Source: Pantoea eucrina
GTDB lineage: Bacteria; Pseudomonadota; Gammaproteobacteria; Enterobacterales; Enterobacteriaceae
Length of the DNA stretch: 64,000 bases
Reading direction: 5' to 3'
NCBI RefSeq assembly: GCF_002095385.1
Contig: NZ_MIPP01000010.1
Coordinates: 21,353 to 85,352 of the forward strand
A program made the position numbers and the translations under genes. The notes beneath the pieces were generated by a model. That model searched no databases. It had not been told where the DNA came from and saw only the letters and a list, made by a program, of their open reading frames with translations. This document shows, piece after piece, positions 8,050-16,771 of this stretch (position 1 is the stretch's first letter; each line of letters opens with the position of its first letter).

Positions 8050-9687
8050 TCAGCTTTTCTGCTGGCACGATTTGATCATATCCAGCTGCGGCTGATAAAC
8101 CTGCGTCCGGATGTCAAACAGGCCCAGCAGCGTATGAAACAGGTTATCCTGGGAGACCGGCTGCGTTGCGGCCTGCCGCCGCAGACAGCTTTCATCCAGA
8201 TGAAACGCGCTGGCATAGCCGGGTGAGAACCACATCAGCAGCGGAATGTGCGTCTGCTGTGACGGGGCAAGCATCCAGGGCGCGCCGTGCAGGTACATAC
8301 CGTGTTCGCCCAGCGACTCACCATGATCCGAAAGATAAACCAGCGCCACGTTAAAGCGGTCGCTCAGCGCTTTTAGCTTGTCGATAGTCTGGCTAAGCAT
8401 GCTGTCGGTATAAAGCAGGGTATTGTCATAGGTGTTGACCAGCGCCTGCGGATCGCAATCCTGAATCTGATTACTGTCGCAGGTGGGTGTAAAACGACGA
8501 AATGCAGCCGGATAGCGCAGATAGTAGGCCGGGCCGTGGCTTCCCATCTGATGCAGCACGATCACGCTGTCGTTATGTAAACTGTCAACGTAGTTATCGA
8601 AGCGGTGCAGCAGCACGTCATCGAGGCAGAATCCGCTATGGCAGTATTGCGGTAACGACCACTGCGTCATGTCAGTGTGCGGCACGCGGTCGCAGGCGCC
8701 TTTACAGCCACCATCATTCTCGCGCCACAATACGCTGACTCCGGCGTGCGCCAGCACATCCAGTACGCCCTCCTGGTGATGTGCCAGGTCAGCATCGTAA
8801 TGCTCGCGCGGCATCACCGAGAACATGCAGGGTACAGAAACCGCCGTCTCGGTACCGCAGGAGGTCGCATGCGGATAGTAAATCACCTGCTGCTTCTGCA
8901 GCTCCGGATTGGTCTGGCGCGCATAGCCGCCCAGCGAAAAGTTCTCCGCGCGTGCCGTTTCTCCCACAACCAGCACCACCAGGGTTTTTTTAGCTGCCTG
9001 CGCGATCAGCGGGCCTTTGCGGGCATCCTGCCCGATTTTAATCAGCGTCTGGCTGCCCTGCAGATAGCGCTTATCGACATAATGGCCAGCACCGCTAATC
9101 ACATTGGCTGGCGTGATCATTTTTACCAGCCCTTTGTTGTTACGGATCAGCGACGCATAATCTTTGTAGAACAGGGCAGCCATCAGCAGGATCACCAGCA
9201 GCGCCCCCAGCGCTCCCGCCAGCCGCTGCAGGATGCTCCACCACCAGCGCTGACTGCGCCTGACGCGCACGAAGGCGATAAGCAGCACCGGCAGCAACCC
9301 CATCAGCAGCATCCAGACCAGCCAGCGCGGGCTTACCAGCGCACCCGCCTCTTGCACGCTGGATTCAAAGACGTTGGCCACCATATTGGTGTCGATTACC
9401 GTCCCAAAGCTGAACATAAAGTAGCTGGCTGCTGCACTGATCAGTACCAGTACGATCAGCAGTGGCTTGCGAACCCATGGCCAGGCAAACAGGCAAAACA
9501 GAAGATAAAATGCGGCCGTCAGCACGACCGGCATGCTGGCAGCAAAAAGGTAGTCGTGCAGACGGGTATAGGTGATGATTTTCCACGCCTGTTGCAGAAA
9601 CAGCGCGTTCAGAATCAGCGCGAACAGCAGGGCAGCCAGCAGATTAAACCGGTTTTCGTGACACTGTAACTTAATGGCAGGTTTCAT
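8050..9687 (-). CDS. eptA: Phosphoethanolamine transferase EptA (lipid A modification)
   Basis: Inner-membrane enzyme that transfers phosphoethanolamine from phosphatidylethanolamine to lipid A on its periplasmic side, lowering polymyxin binding. The 545 residues start with about five membrane helices (residues 15-170). The alkaline-phosphatase-like domain follows: GETARAENFSLGGY with metal-binding E243, CGTETAVSVPCMF with the likely nucleophile T281 between a Cys pair, and SDHGESLGEHG with metal ligands. Further Cys pairs fit the disulfides of the family. In E. coli eptA is linked to basRS; here it stands alone between ydhL and nemR. Confidence 0.93.
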   Translation of the reverse strand: MKPAIKLQCHENRFNLLAALLFALILNALFLQQAWKIITYTRLHDYLFAASMPVVLTAAFYLLFCLFAWPWVRKPLLIVLVLISAAASYFMFSFGTVIDTNMVANVFESSVQEAGALVSPRWLVWMLLMGLLPVLLIAFVRVRRSQRWWWSILQRLAGALGALLVILLMAALFYKDYASLIRNNKGLVKMITPANVISGAGHYVDKRYLQGSQTLIKIGQDARKGPLIAQAAKKTLVVLVVGETARAENFSLGGYARQTNPELQKQQVIYYPHATSCGTETAVSVPCMFSVMPREHYDADLAHHQEGVLDVLAHAGVSVLWRENDGGCKGACDRVPHTDMTQWSLPQYCHSGFCLDDVLLHRFDNYVDSLHNDSVIVLHQMGSHGPAYYLRYPAAFRRFTPTCDSNQIQDCDPQALVNTYDNTLLYTDSMLSQTIDKLKALSDRFNVALVYLSDHGESLGEHGMYLHGAPWMLAPSQQTHIPLLMWFSPGYASAFHLDESCLRRQAATQPVSQDNLFHTLLGLFDIRTQVYQPQLDMIKSCQQKS

Positions 9688-9901
9688 TGAGGTTCATTAT
9701 CAAGTCAGAATGGACGCACAGTAGAGAAGAAATCTGAGGATAACCTTAAACGCACTTCAGATGACGTTATTGTTAAAGTTAAATAACACTTATTGATTAG
9801 ATCAGAGAGCCGGGCAGGTACGCTTTCTTTTAGCACCGCAGCTTGCAGTTCACGCGGAAACTGTTATCACTATGTTATCCAGTAGCGAATCAGAGGCAGA
9901 T

Positions 9902-10141
9902 GTGGCTGAACAACTCGAGTTTTTCCCGGTACCCAGCCCCTGTCGCGGCATCTGTCAGACCGATGCGCGCGGCTATTGTCGCGGCTGCCTGCGAAGTCGT
10001 GAAGAGCGTTTTAACTGGATGCGCTTCAGCGATGCGCAGAAGCGTGAAGTGCTAAGGCTGTGCCGGCAGCGCTATCTGCGCCTGCAGCGTCAGCAAAAAC
10101 CGGATGCGGATCAGGATCCGCAGCAGCCCTCGCTGTTTTAA
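9902..10141 (+). CDS. ydhL: Small cysteine-rich DUF1289 protein YdhL
   Basis: Conserved 79-residue protein of unknown function with four cysteines in the pattern CRGIC-x7-CRGC (DUF1289), which suggests a metal or Fe-S site. It ends in QQPSLF as I recall for E. coli YdhL. The likely start is the GTG at 9902: the protein then begins MAEQLEFFPVPSPC like its orthologues, and an AGAGG ribosome site lies five bases upstream. An in-frame ATG at 9872 would add ten residues. It precedes ydhF with a 64-bp gap. Confidence 0.85.
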   Translation: MAEQLEFFPVPSPCRGICQTDARGYCRGCLRSREERFNWMRFSDAQKREVLRLCRQRYLRLQRQQKPDADQDPQQPSLF

Positions 10142-10205
10142 ACGCCGCTTCTGTCCTGATTTCGTTATACTCCCTTTTTTAACATTCAATGCAGGGAGTT
10201 TTGTT

Positions 10206-11102
10206 ATGTTACAACCACAGGCTATCTCCCCTCAGGGGCCGGCTTTCTCTCCTCTGGTGGTCGGCTACTGGCGGTTAATGGAGTGGGGGATGACACCACA
10301 GCAGCTGGTCTCATTCATTGAGTATCATCTCTCCCTCGGGCTGACCACGGTCGATCATGCGGATATCTACGGTGACTATCAGTGCGAGGCGGCGTTTGGC
10401 GCTGCGCTGCGCCTGGCGCCACAGCTGCGCGAACAGCTGCAGATTGTGACTAAGTGCGGCATCGCAACGCGGGCCAAACCTGAGCATCAGATCGGACACT
10501 ACATCACCGATGCCAGCCACATTCTTCGCAGTGCGGAAAACTCGCTCACGCATTTTGCGACTGACTACCTCGACCTGCTGCTGATCCATCGTCCCGATCC
10601 GCTAATGGATGCCGATGAAGTGGCCGAAGCGTTTATGCAGCTGCACCAGAGCGGTAAAGTGCGTCATTTTGGCGTCTCAAATTTTACCCCGGCGCAGTTT
10701 TCGCTGCTGCAGTCGCGCCTGCCGTTTACGCTGGTGACCAACCAGCTGGAGATCTCGCCGCTGGAGCAGACCGCGCTGCTGGATGGCACGCTCGATCAGT
10801 GTCAGCAGGCGCGGATGCGTCCTATGGCGTGGTCCTGCCTCGGCGGCGGCCGTCTGTTCAGCGATCCACACTACCAGCCGCTGCGCGACGAGCTGAGCCA
10901 GGTTCAGCAGGAGATCGGTGCGGCCACGATTGAGCAGGTGGTCTATGCCTGGATTATGATGCTGCCATCCCGGCCACTGCCGATCATCGGCTCCGGTAAA
11001 ACCGGCCGCATCGGTCAGGCGGCAGAGGCGGCTGCGCTGACGCTTAATCGCCAGCAGTGGTTCCGTATCCGTAAAGCCGCGCTCGGCTACGATGTGCCCT
11101 GA
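10206..11102 (+). CDS. ydhF: Aldo/keto reductase YdhF
   Basis: NADPH-dependent aldo/keto reductase of the YdhF group; the natural substrate is unknown to me. It has 298 residues. The TIM-barrel catalytic set can be seen: Asp and Tyr in TTVDHADIYGDY, Lys in IVTKCGI, and His in LLIHRPDPLMD. The cofactor region GSGKTGRI is near the C-terminus. The ATG at 10206 has a GGGAG ribosome site. The frame remains open upstream, but that part is not conserved. Confidence 0.93.
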   Translation: MLQPQAISPQGPAFSPLVVGYWRLMEWGMTPQQLVSFIEYHLSLGLTTVDHADIYGDYQCEAAFGAALRLAPQLREQLQIVTKCGIATRAKPEHQIGHYITDASHILRSAENSLTHFATDYLDLLLIHRPDPLMDADEVAEAFMQLHQSGKVRHFGVSNFTPAQFSLLQSRLPFTLVTNQLEISPLEQTALLDGTLDQCQQARMRPMAWSCLGGGRLFSDPHYQPLRDELSQVQQEIGAATIEQVVYAWIMMLPSRPLPIIGSGKTGRIGQAAEAAALTLNRQQWFRIRKAALGYDVP

Positions 11103-11183
11103 AGCGTAAAGCTTCGTCAAACTGCAGCAGCGCGGGCAAAAAGCGTCCAGACTTATCGGGTCTATCAACCGTAAGGAGACGTT

Positions 11184-11702
11184 ATGAAAAGAACGCTTAT
11201 TGCTCTTATTACGCTGGCCTGTTCGGCCGGTGCCAGCGCTGCTTCTCAGGAGGTCACGCTGCATCAGGTTTCCGCCCAGGGCGTCGGCGAGGCCGTGGGT
11301 AAAGTGACCATTACGGAAACGGACTACGGTTTGCAATTTACCCCGGCGTTATCCGGTATGAAACCGGGCATCCATGGTTTCCATGTGCATGCTAAAGGCA
11401 GCTGTGAACCTGGCGAGTCGCAGGGGAAAACCGTGGCAGCCGGCGCTGCGGGTGGCCATCTTGATCCGCAGAACAGCGGCAAACATCTCGGTCCTTATGC
11501 CGACGGGCACCTCGGCGATCTGCCGGCCCTCTATGTTACAGATGACGGCAAAGCCAGCTATCCGGTGGTTGCGCCGCGTCTGAAATCGCTCAGTGATATT
11601 AAAGGTAAGGCGCTGATGGTTCACGTGGGCGGTGATAACCATGCCGATCATCCTGAACCGCTGGGAGGCGGGGGAGCGCGTCTTGCCTGTGGCGTAATCT
11701 GA
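11184..11702 (+). CDS. sodC: Periplasmic Cu/Zn superoxide dismutase
   Basis: Converts superoxide to hydrogen peroxide in the periplasm. The 172 residues begin with a signal peptide (MKRTLIALITLACSAGASAA). Copper and zinc ligands lie in GIHGFHVHAKGSC, GGHLDPQNSGKHLGPYADGHLGD and HVGGDNHADHPE, with the disulfide partner in ARLACGVI. Length and order match bacterial SodC. In E. coli it also lies beside ydhF. The cytoplasmic iron enzyme sodB, linked to this region in E. coli, is not in this window. Confidence 0.97.
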   Translation: MKRTLIALITLACSAGASAASQEVTLHQVSAQGVGEAVGKVTITETDYGLQFTPALSGMKPGIHGFHVHAKGSCEPGESQGKTVAAGAAGGHLDPQNSGKHLGPYADGHLGDLPALYVTDDGKASYPVVAPRLKSLSDIKGKALMVHVGGDNHADHPEPLGGGGARLACGVI

Positions 11703-11827
11703 TCAACCGCGGGTAGTGCAGCAAGGGCTGCCCGCTGCAATAAAATTCTGACACCGTTTAATGCTACTCAGGACGATTATTCCGCTCTATCATAGCGATA
11801 CAGTCAGGGAACCACTCAGGGGCAGGA

Positions 11828-12295
11828 ATGAAAAGCTTAGGGATAGTGCTGCTGGCACTGTTACTTGCAGGGTGCGATCGGCCCAGGGATACGCAGCTGC
11901 GTCTCGACGCCAGCCGTCAGCTGCAGCGCAATATAGATACCAGTCCGCTGCGCGCCAGCTGCGAGCATATCGCCCGCGGCCGGGAGTGGCTGACGCCGCA
12001 CAGCGTGCAGCAGCTGGAAAAGCACCATTGCCAGAACGTGCTGCGTAGCGCCAGCGAAACCAATTTCCTCAATACGGCGATCTATACGCAGACTATCCCG
12101 GTGGTCTGCGGCTCAATTCAGGGGCGCAGCTTTACCGGAACCACGCTGACCCGCCGCTTTATCTACTCTTATGATGAAAAAGCGCTGGTGATCAGGCCGG
12201 AGAGCGAACAGGATAAAAGCCGGTTTGAAGATCGTAAAACGCTGGCGCAGCTGCAAACCGATTTTCAGAATCAGTGGGCAAAATATTGCCGGTAA
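11828..12295 (+). CDS. Putative four-cysteine lipoprotein, function unknown
   Basis: A 155-residue protein with a lipoprotein signal (lipobox LLAG-C, Cys16 as the lipidated residue), preceded by a good ribosome site. I do not recognise the family. The mature part has four further cysteines (C45, C68, C94, C154) that could form two disulfides, and an arginine-rich middle. It lies between sodC and ydhK, where E. coli has no gene, and its stop codon abuts the convergent ydhK stop with no gap. Outer-membrane or periplasmic location is inferred from the lipobox alone. Confidence 0.8.
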   Translation: MKSLGIVLLALLLAGCDRPRDTQLRLDASRQLQRNIDTSPLRASCEHIARGREWLTPHSVQQLEKHHCQNVLRSASETNFLNTAIYTQTIPVVCGSIQGRSFTGTTLTRRFIYSYDEKALVIRPESEQDKSRFEDRKTLAQLQTDFQNQWAKYCR

Positions 12296-14293
12296 TTACT
12301 CCGGCAGCGCCTGCTGCAGCTGAGCCAGCGCACAGCGAAGCTGCCATAACATGCCTGCCAGCGTATTCGCTTCACCGCTGACCTCTGAACCGGGCCGGAA
12401 TATCTGTTTATCAAGCGCCTGCAGCGTCTGCTCCAGGGCGCGATGCTGCACGCCGCGCCGGCTCATGATCGGGTGCAGATCCTGAATACTCTGGTCGCGC
12501 AGCTGCGCCAGCGCGCTATCCGCAGGCTGCCACTGGCGCAGCTGCCAGACAATATGCGAGCAGTTCAGCAGAACAACGCCCCAGCGCAGCAGCCAGAGAC
12601 GGGCCTGCGCATCGCGGCTCTGCGTCAGCTGGCCGATATGGTGATAGATATGTGATTCAAAACGATATTCGCTCAGGCGTGGTCGTCTGCGCAGCTGGTC
12701 GAGAAAAGCGTAACGAATAGCGTGGATATAACGGCGGCTGCGGCGCATATCAGAACCCGGCCGCAGCAGCTGAAAGGCCATCCACGCCAGCAACACGCCG
12801 CACACCTTTGCCAGGTTGTCATTAATGAAACGCTGAAAATCCCACTCAGGCGGATTGGTGACGGCGATAAACGATCCCATGAACACAATGAACTGCCCCC
12901 ACAGCGCCGCCCGTTTTTTCTGCTGTAACCTGAAGAGCTGCAGCGTCAGCAGTAGCGGAAAAAGCACGGCTAAAAACCCGCCCAGCGCATTGATCTGCAC
13001 CATCAATCCATACTGAAACAGAAAACTGAACAGCGACAGCCAGAGCAGAGTACGCAGCAGCAGCAGAACGCTGCCGCCGGGCGAAGGGGCTGAGGCGTAA
13101 AGTACGCTGGCGATAGCCGTCAGCGTCAGCGCTGCGGCACCCGATTCCCAGCGGGTAACAATCCAGAAAGCACAGCCCAGCATAATAACGGTAAACGTGC
13201 GCAGGGCGCTCCAGGCCGCCTCAACGCTGTCAGCTTCACGCGACAGTGCCGGAACGCGCGGTGGCTGAAAACGGACGCCGGTTTCGGGGTGCTGCAGCAG
13301 ACGGATCCAGCGCTGCACGTCCAGCCAGAGGCGGCAGAAGGTATGCAGACGCGTGACAAAAGCGCGCTGACGAAAATCACCGCTGTCAGGCGGCGTCACG
13401 CGGCTCAGGATGCGCGCGATGCAATATTTATCGCACTGCGGCCGGGTAAGCTGCTCCAGCACCTGCGCTAACGCCTCCTGCACGTCGTCCGGTGCATCGG
13501 GCCAGTTGAGCAGCATACGGCGCAGGCCTGAGAGCATGCTGGTCAGCCGCAGCTGCTGGTGGAGCACATAGTTCAGCACGCTATTCTGCCGGCGGTAGCG
13601 GTAATGGCTCCAGAATGCCTGAATGCGCAGCAGATTCATGGTCAGAATTTCACTGATAACCTGCTCATGAGCAAGATGGGCTGTTTCGCCGCGCTCCTGC
13701 AGCAGCAAACGTGCGTGCTGCAGCAGACGCTGATGCATCTGCTGCAGCGAGCGCATCAGATGGCTGCCATCTGAGGTAGCGGGCAGCAGCATCAGCATTA
13801 TGCCCGCACAGAGAATACCGGTGATGACTTCACAGACGCGCGCCTGGGTAATCGTCCAGAGCTCAGCCGTGTCGCTGACGTTAACGCTGCTGAACGCGAT
13901 GATAGCGGCGGTGTAGCCAGCGAGGGAAAAAGCGTAAGCGACATTGTTTTGATAATGGCTGGCGATCCAGGTGCAGAGCGCCAGCCAGCTGGCCATAAAA
14001 AAAGCAAACAGCCATGGCTCATTTAGCGTGTGACCGGCAATCAGCAGCGCGGCGAGCGCGCCGGTAAGGCTGCCGGCAATCCGCCCCAGGCTTTTACTGA
14101 TTGCACCCCCCAGTCCGGGAAAGCTCACGACCGCCGCCGACGTCATCGCCCAGTAGGGCTCATCCAGCTGCAGCAGATACGCCATAGTCAGGGCCAGGCA
14201 CATCGCCAGGCTAATGCGCAGGGCGCTCCGCCACTCACCGCGTGTGGCTCTGATCCAGGGCAGGTTATGCCACGCCAGCCAGTGCAGTTTCAT
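12296..14293 (-). CDS. ydhK: FUSC-family inner-membrane efflux protein YdhK
   Basis: Large inner-membrane protein of the FUSC/aromatic acid exporter family, 665 residues. It has two sets of hydrophobic helices, at about 28-175 and 370-510, separated by a soluble part. DEPYWAMTSAAVVSFPGLGGAISKS is typical of the family. It forms a pump with the periplasmic adaptor YdhJ and the small protein YdhI just upstream. The ATG at 14293 aligns with E. coli YdhK and lies 7 bp after the ydhJ stop. The longer frame to 14350 overlaps ydhJ and is not preferred. Confidence 0.92.
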   Translation of the reverse strand: MKLHWLAWHNLPWIRATRGEWRSALRISLAMCLALTMAYLLQLDEPYWAMTSAAVVSFPGLGGAISKSLGRIAGSLTGALAALLIAGHTLNEPWLFAFFMASWLALCTWIASHYQNNVAYAFSLAGYTAAIIAFSSVNVSDTAELWTITQARVCEVITGILCAGIMLMLLPATSDGSHLMRSLQQMHQRLLQHARLLLQERGETAHLAHEQVISEILTMNLLRIQAFWSHYRYRRQNSVLNYVLHQQLRLTSMLSGLRRMLLNWPDAPDDVQEALAQVLEQLTRPQCDKYCIARILSRVTPPDSGDFRQRAFVTRLHTFCRLWLDVQRWIRLLQHPETGVRFQPPRVPALSREADSVEAAWSALRTFTVIMLGCAFWIVTRWESGAAALTLTAIASVLYASAPSPGGSVLLLLRTLLWLSLFSFLFQYGLMVQINALGGFLAVLFPLLLTLQLFRLQQKKRAALWGQFIVFMGSFIAVTNPPEWDFQRFINDNLAKVCGVLLAWMAFQLLRPGSDMRRSRRYIHAIRYAFLDQLRRRPRLSEYRFESHIYHHIGQLTQSRDAQARLWLLRWGVVLLNCSHIVWQLRQWQPADSALAQLRDQSIQDLHPIMSRRGVQHRALEQTLQALDKQIFRPGSEVSGEANTLAGMLWQLRCALAQLQQALPE

Positions 14294-14300
14294 GCTCGCC

Positions 14301-15157
14301 TCAGTGCGCAACAGAGATGGTACAGGTGGTGCCCGCAACCAGCCGGACATTAGCGGGCAGCTGCGTCAGCCGGATACGTACCGGTACCCGCTGCGCCAGC
14401 CGCACCCAGGGAACATTGGGTTTGATATCCGGCACCAGGCCGCTGTCGGTCGCTACGCTCTGGTCGTAGATAGCGCTGCCGATGCTTTCTACTTCTCCCT
14501 GCAGCCGGGTGCCATCGCTATAGAGCGCAATTCGCGCTGCGGCACCAGGCTGGATATGGCGCAGTTTAGTCTCTTCAAAATAGCCACGACATACCATGAA
14601 TGACTGTCAACCAGTGCAAACAGCGGTGTTCCCGCCGTCGCATAGTTGCCAGGACGCAGCGTCAGATTGGTTATCCAGCCATCGGTGGGAGCCGTCAGTG
14701 TGGTCTGCTGCAGATTCCAGCGCGCCTGATCCAGCGTCGCCTGCGCCGCTTTCTCCGTAGCGGCAGCCGCTTCAGCGGTTAGCTGAGCGATATCCCGATC
14801 TTCTGCTGAAATAACATTACGCGGCAGTTCTGCCCGCCGCCGCGCTTCATGCTGCGCTTTTGCCAGATCGCTCTGTGCTTTCGCCAGCTGTGCTTCAGCG
14901 CTCGCTACCGCGATTTGCCACGGTTTTGCATCAAGCTCAAGCAGCACGTCGCCTTTGTGTACGCGCTGATTGTCCCGCACCCGCAGCTGAGTAATGCGGC
15001 CGGAGATCTCAGGCGTCACATCAACCAGTTCAGCGCGCACTTTGCCGTCGCGTGTCCAGGGCGCCTGCATGTAGGTATTCCACATCCACCAGGCGGCCAG
15101 CAGCGCCAGCGCAAAAACAATCAGGGTCGAGAAATATTTCAGGGGATTAAAGGTCAT
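14301..15157 (-). pseudogene. ydhJ: Membrane-fusion protein YdhJ, interrupted by a one-base deletion
   Basis: HlyD-type periplasmic adaptor of the YdhIJK pump, with an N-terminal membrane anchor (residues 8-28) and paired lipoyl/coiled-coil parts. The frame from 15157 is normal up to VDSHSWYVV, then shifts at about 14583-14585 and would stop at 14489. The remaining sequence GYFEETKLRHIQPG to GTTCTISVAH continues in another frame to 14301. Adding one G (GTGGGCTAT instead of GTGGCTAT) restores 285 residues, the E. coli length as I recall it. It may be a sequencing error rather than a real pseudogene. Confidence 0.88.
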
Positions 15158-15163
15158 GGTCGG

Positions 15164-15400
15164 TTATCCATATTGCACCAGCCACAGCGCGGCTGACACG
15201 CAAAGCACAAACAGTGAGAGATCCAGCAGAGTGGGGTGCCAGATATCACCGGCATAGAGCCGGTCGCGCAGCAGAGGATGGATCAGCAGCCAGAAAAAAA
15301 AGCCGAGCAGCACGGCCTTAAACAGCGGCGGAAACAGCAGTGAGGCACCAAAGACCAGATCGGTCAGGGGCGCTGCTGCAGGAAAATCAGGGGTGGGCAT
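15164..15400 (-). CDS. ydhI: Small inner-membrane protein YdhI (DUF1656)
   Basis: A 78-residue DUF1656 protein with two hydrophobic helices (about 22-40 and 57-76) and the conserved stretch [16 protein letters not shown]. Such proteins precede the adaptor and FUSC pump genes in aaeXAB-like operons. Here it is the first gene of ydhI-ydhJ-ydhK, 6 bp before ydhJ, and is divergent from slyA. The operon may therefore be under SlyA control. Confidence 0.92.
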   Translation of the reverse strand: MPTPDFPAAAPLTDLVFGASLLFPPLFKAVLLGFFFWLLIHPLLRDRLYAGDIWHPTLLDLSLFVLCVSAALWLVQYG

Positions 15401-15524
15401 GTGTCATCATCCTTTGTTGACTCAGGCAATGTCATGATAAGCGTAGCGATATCCACTACGTCTGGCCTGCTATTTGTATTTTGTCCTGTAAACTCGCAAA
15501 ATAGTGTAAAATCTGGCTTGATAG

Positions 15525-15536
15525 CTAGCAAGCTAA
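15525..15536. promoter_or_regulatory. SlyA-binding site upstream of slyA
   Basis: CTAGCAAGCTAA differs at one base from the SlyA consensus TTAGCAAGCTAA. It lies 15 bp before the slyA start in the slyA-ydhI divergent region, suggesting autoregulation and possibly control of ydhIJK. Confidence 0.7.
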
Positions 15537-15551
15537 TTATAAGGAGATGAA

Positions 15552-15989
15552 ATGGATACGCCACTTGGAACCGACCTGTCGCGCCTGGTGCGCATCTGGC
15601 GCGCGTTAATCGATCAGCGCCTGAAGCCGCTGGAGCTGACACAAACGCACTGGGTGACTTTGCATAATATTCATCAACTTCCGCCAGAACAGTCGCAGAT
15701 CCAGCTGGCTAAAGCGATCGGTATTGAGCAGCCTTCGCTGGTGCGCACGCTGGATCAGCTGGAAGAGAAGGGACTGATCACCCGCTCCACCTGCGCAAAC
15801 GATCGGCGGGCGAAACGCATCAGGCTGACCAAAGAAGCCGCACCGATTATCGGGCAGGTAGAGCACGTTATTGATGCAACCCGCGACGATATCCTGGCTG
15901 GCATCAGCGCCGAAGAGATCAATCAGATGGTCACGCTGATTGCGCGGCTTGAGAAAAATATTCTCGAATTACAGCATCGCGAAAAATAA
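15552..15989 (+). CDS. slyA: MarR-family regulator SlyA
   Basis: MarR-type winged-helix dimer that counters H-NS silencing and controls envelope and virulence genes. It has 145 residues. The winged-helix part [20 protein letters not shown] and [10 protein letters not shown] is almost identical to E. coli and Salmonella. A strong AAGGAG ribosome site precedes the ATG. It shares a bidirectional terminator with convergent slyB, as in E. coli. Confidence 0.96.
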   Translation: MDTPLGTDLSRLVRIWRALIDQRLKPLELTQTHWVTLHNIHQLPPEQSQIQLAKAIGIEQPSLVRTLDQLEEKGLITRSTCANDRRAKRIRLTKEAAPIIGQVEHVIDATRDDILAGISAEEINQMVTLIARLEKNILELQHREK

Positions 15990-16017
15990 AAAACCGACGC
16001 CAGGCGTCGGTTTTTTT
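15988..16017. terminator. Bidirectional terminator between slyA and slyB
   Basis: The stem CCGACGCC/GGCGTCGG is flanked by an A-run and a seven-base T-run, fitting termination on both strands. Confidence 0.9.
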
Positions 16018-16028
16018 GCGCGTCAGAG

Positions 16029-16496
16029 TTAGCGCGGAGAGACTGTGACCTGGCTGCCGTTAGAGGCCAGTACCACGCGCTGGCCTGGTGAGTAGCGGCT
16101 CGCATCCTGCTTCTGCACGACCATGATGGTATTACCATCATCTTTGCGGATTTCCAGCTCAACGCCGTTAGATTTGTTAACGGCACCCTGTACGCCCTGG
16201 CCCGCAACGCCGCCCAGTACCGCACCGCCCGCCGTCGCCAGGCTGCGACCTGCACCACCACCGATGGTGTTACCCAGGAAACCACCCAGCACCGCACCGC
16301 CAATTGCACCAATGACATTGCTGTCATCGCCACCCTGAATCTTAACCGGGCGCACTGACACCAGCGTGCCGTATGACACATTTTGGACCTGCTTGGCTTC
16401 ACTGGCGCTGTAAACATCGCCTGAGAGGGTGTCATTGCTGACACAGCCTGCCAGCGTTACACCAGCGAGGGCCACGGCTATGAAACGCTTAATCAT
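16029..16496 (-). CDS. slyB: Outer-membrane lipoprotein SlyB
   Basis: Glycine-zipper lipoprotein of the outer membrane, part of the PhoPQ-linked envelope response in E. coli and Salmonella. It has 155 residues with lipobox TLAG-C (Cys18). The repeated glycine pattern GAIGGAVLGGFLGNTIGGGA is followed by a second such run. No clear PhoP box could be found in the upstream sequence, so regulation by PhoP is not shown here. Confidence 0.95.
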   Translation of the reverse strand: MIKRFIAVALAGVTLAGCVSNDTLSGDVYSASEAKQVQNVSYGTLVSVRPVKIQGGDDSNVIGAIGGAVLGGFLGNTIGGGAGRSLATAGGAVLGGVAGQGVQGAVNKSNGVELEIRKDDGNTIMVVQKQDASRYSPGQRVVLASNGSQVTVSPR

Positions 16497-16771
16497 CAGA
16501 AAGCTCCTTTATAAAAAAACGCCATGTTCTCATCCTGCTCTGCACAGAGTATAAGACAGAAAGCGACGCATGGATGCCATGCCGCACAATCAGTACCAGA
16601 GTCGCAGCATAGAGTATGCCTCATCAACAAAAATTCAATCCGCCGGTAAAAATATTTCTGCTCTGCTGCACTGCGCATGGCAGAGTGAAAAGCAGAAAGT
16701 TATCATCATATTAGAAAGGCGGCATCAGCAGAGTGCCGGCGCCGGCGCCCGCCGGATAACGAGGAGCTATC

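Noticed and set aside
8677..9669. Long plus-strand frame opposite eptA
   Set aside because: It is Gln/Arg/His-rich antisense translation of the EptA gene.
9745..9790. PmrA box upstream of eptA
   Set aside because: CTTAAACGCACTTCAG and TTAAAGTTAAAT resemble half-sites, but spacing and bases do not fit the consensus well enough.
11703..11760. Terminator after sodC
   Set aside because: The imperfect GCAGC/GCTGC hairpin has no T-run and weak pairing.
16497..16771. PhoP box upstream of slyB
   Set aside because: Expected from E. coli and Salmonella, but no GTTTA direct repeat could be seen.
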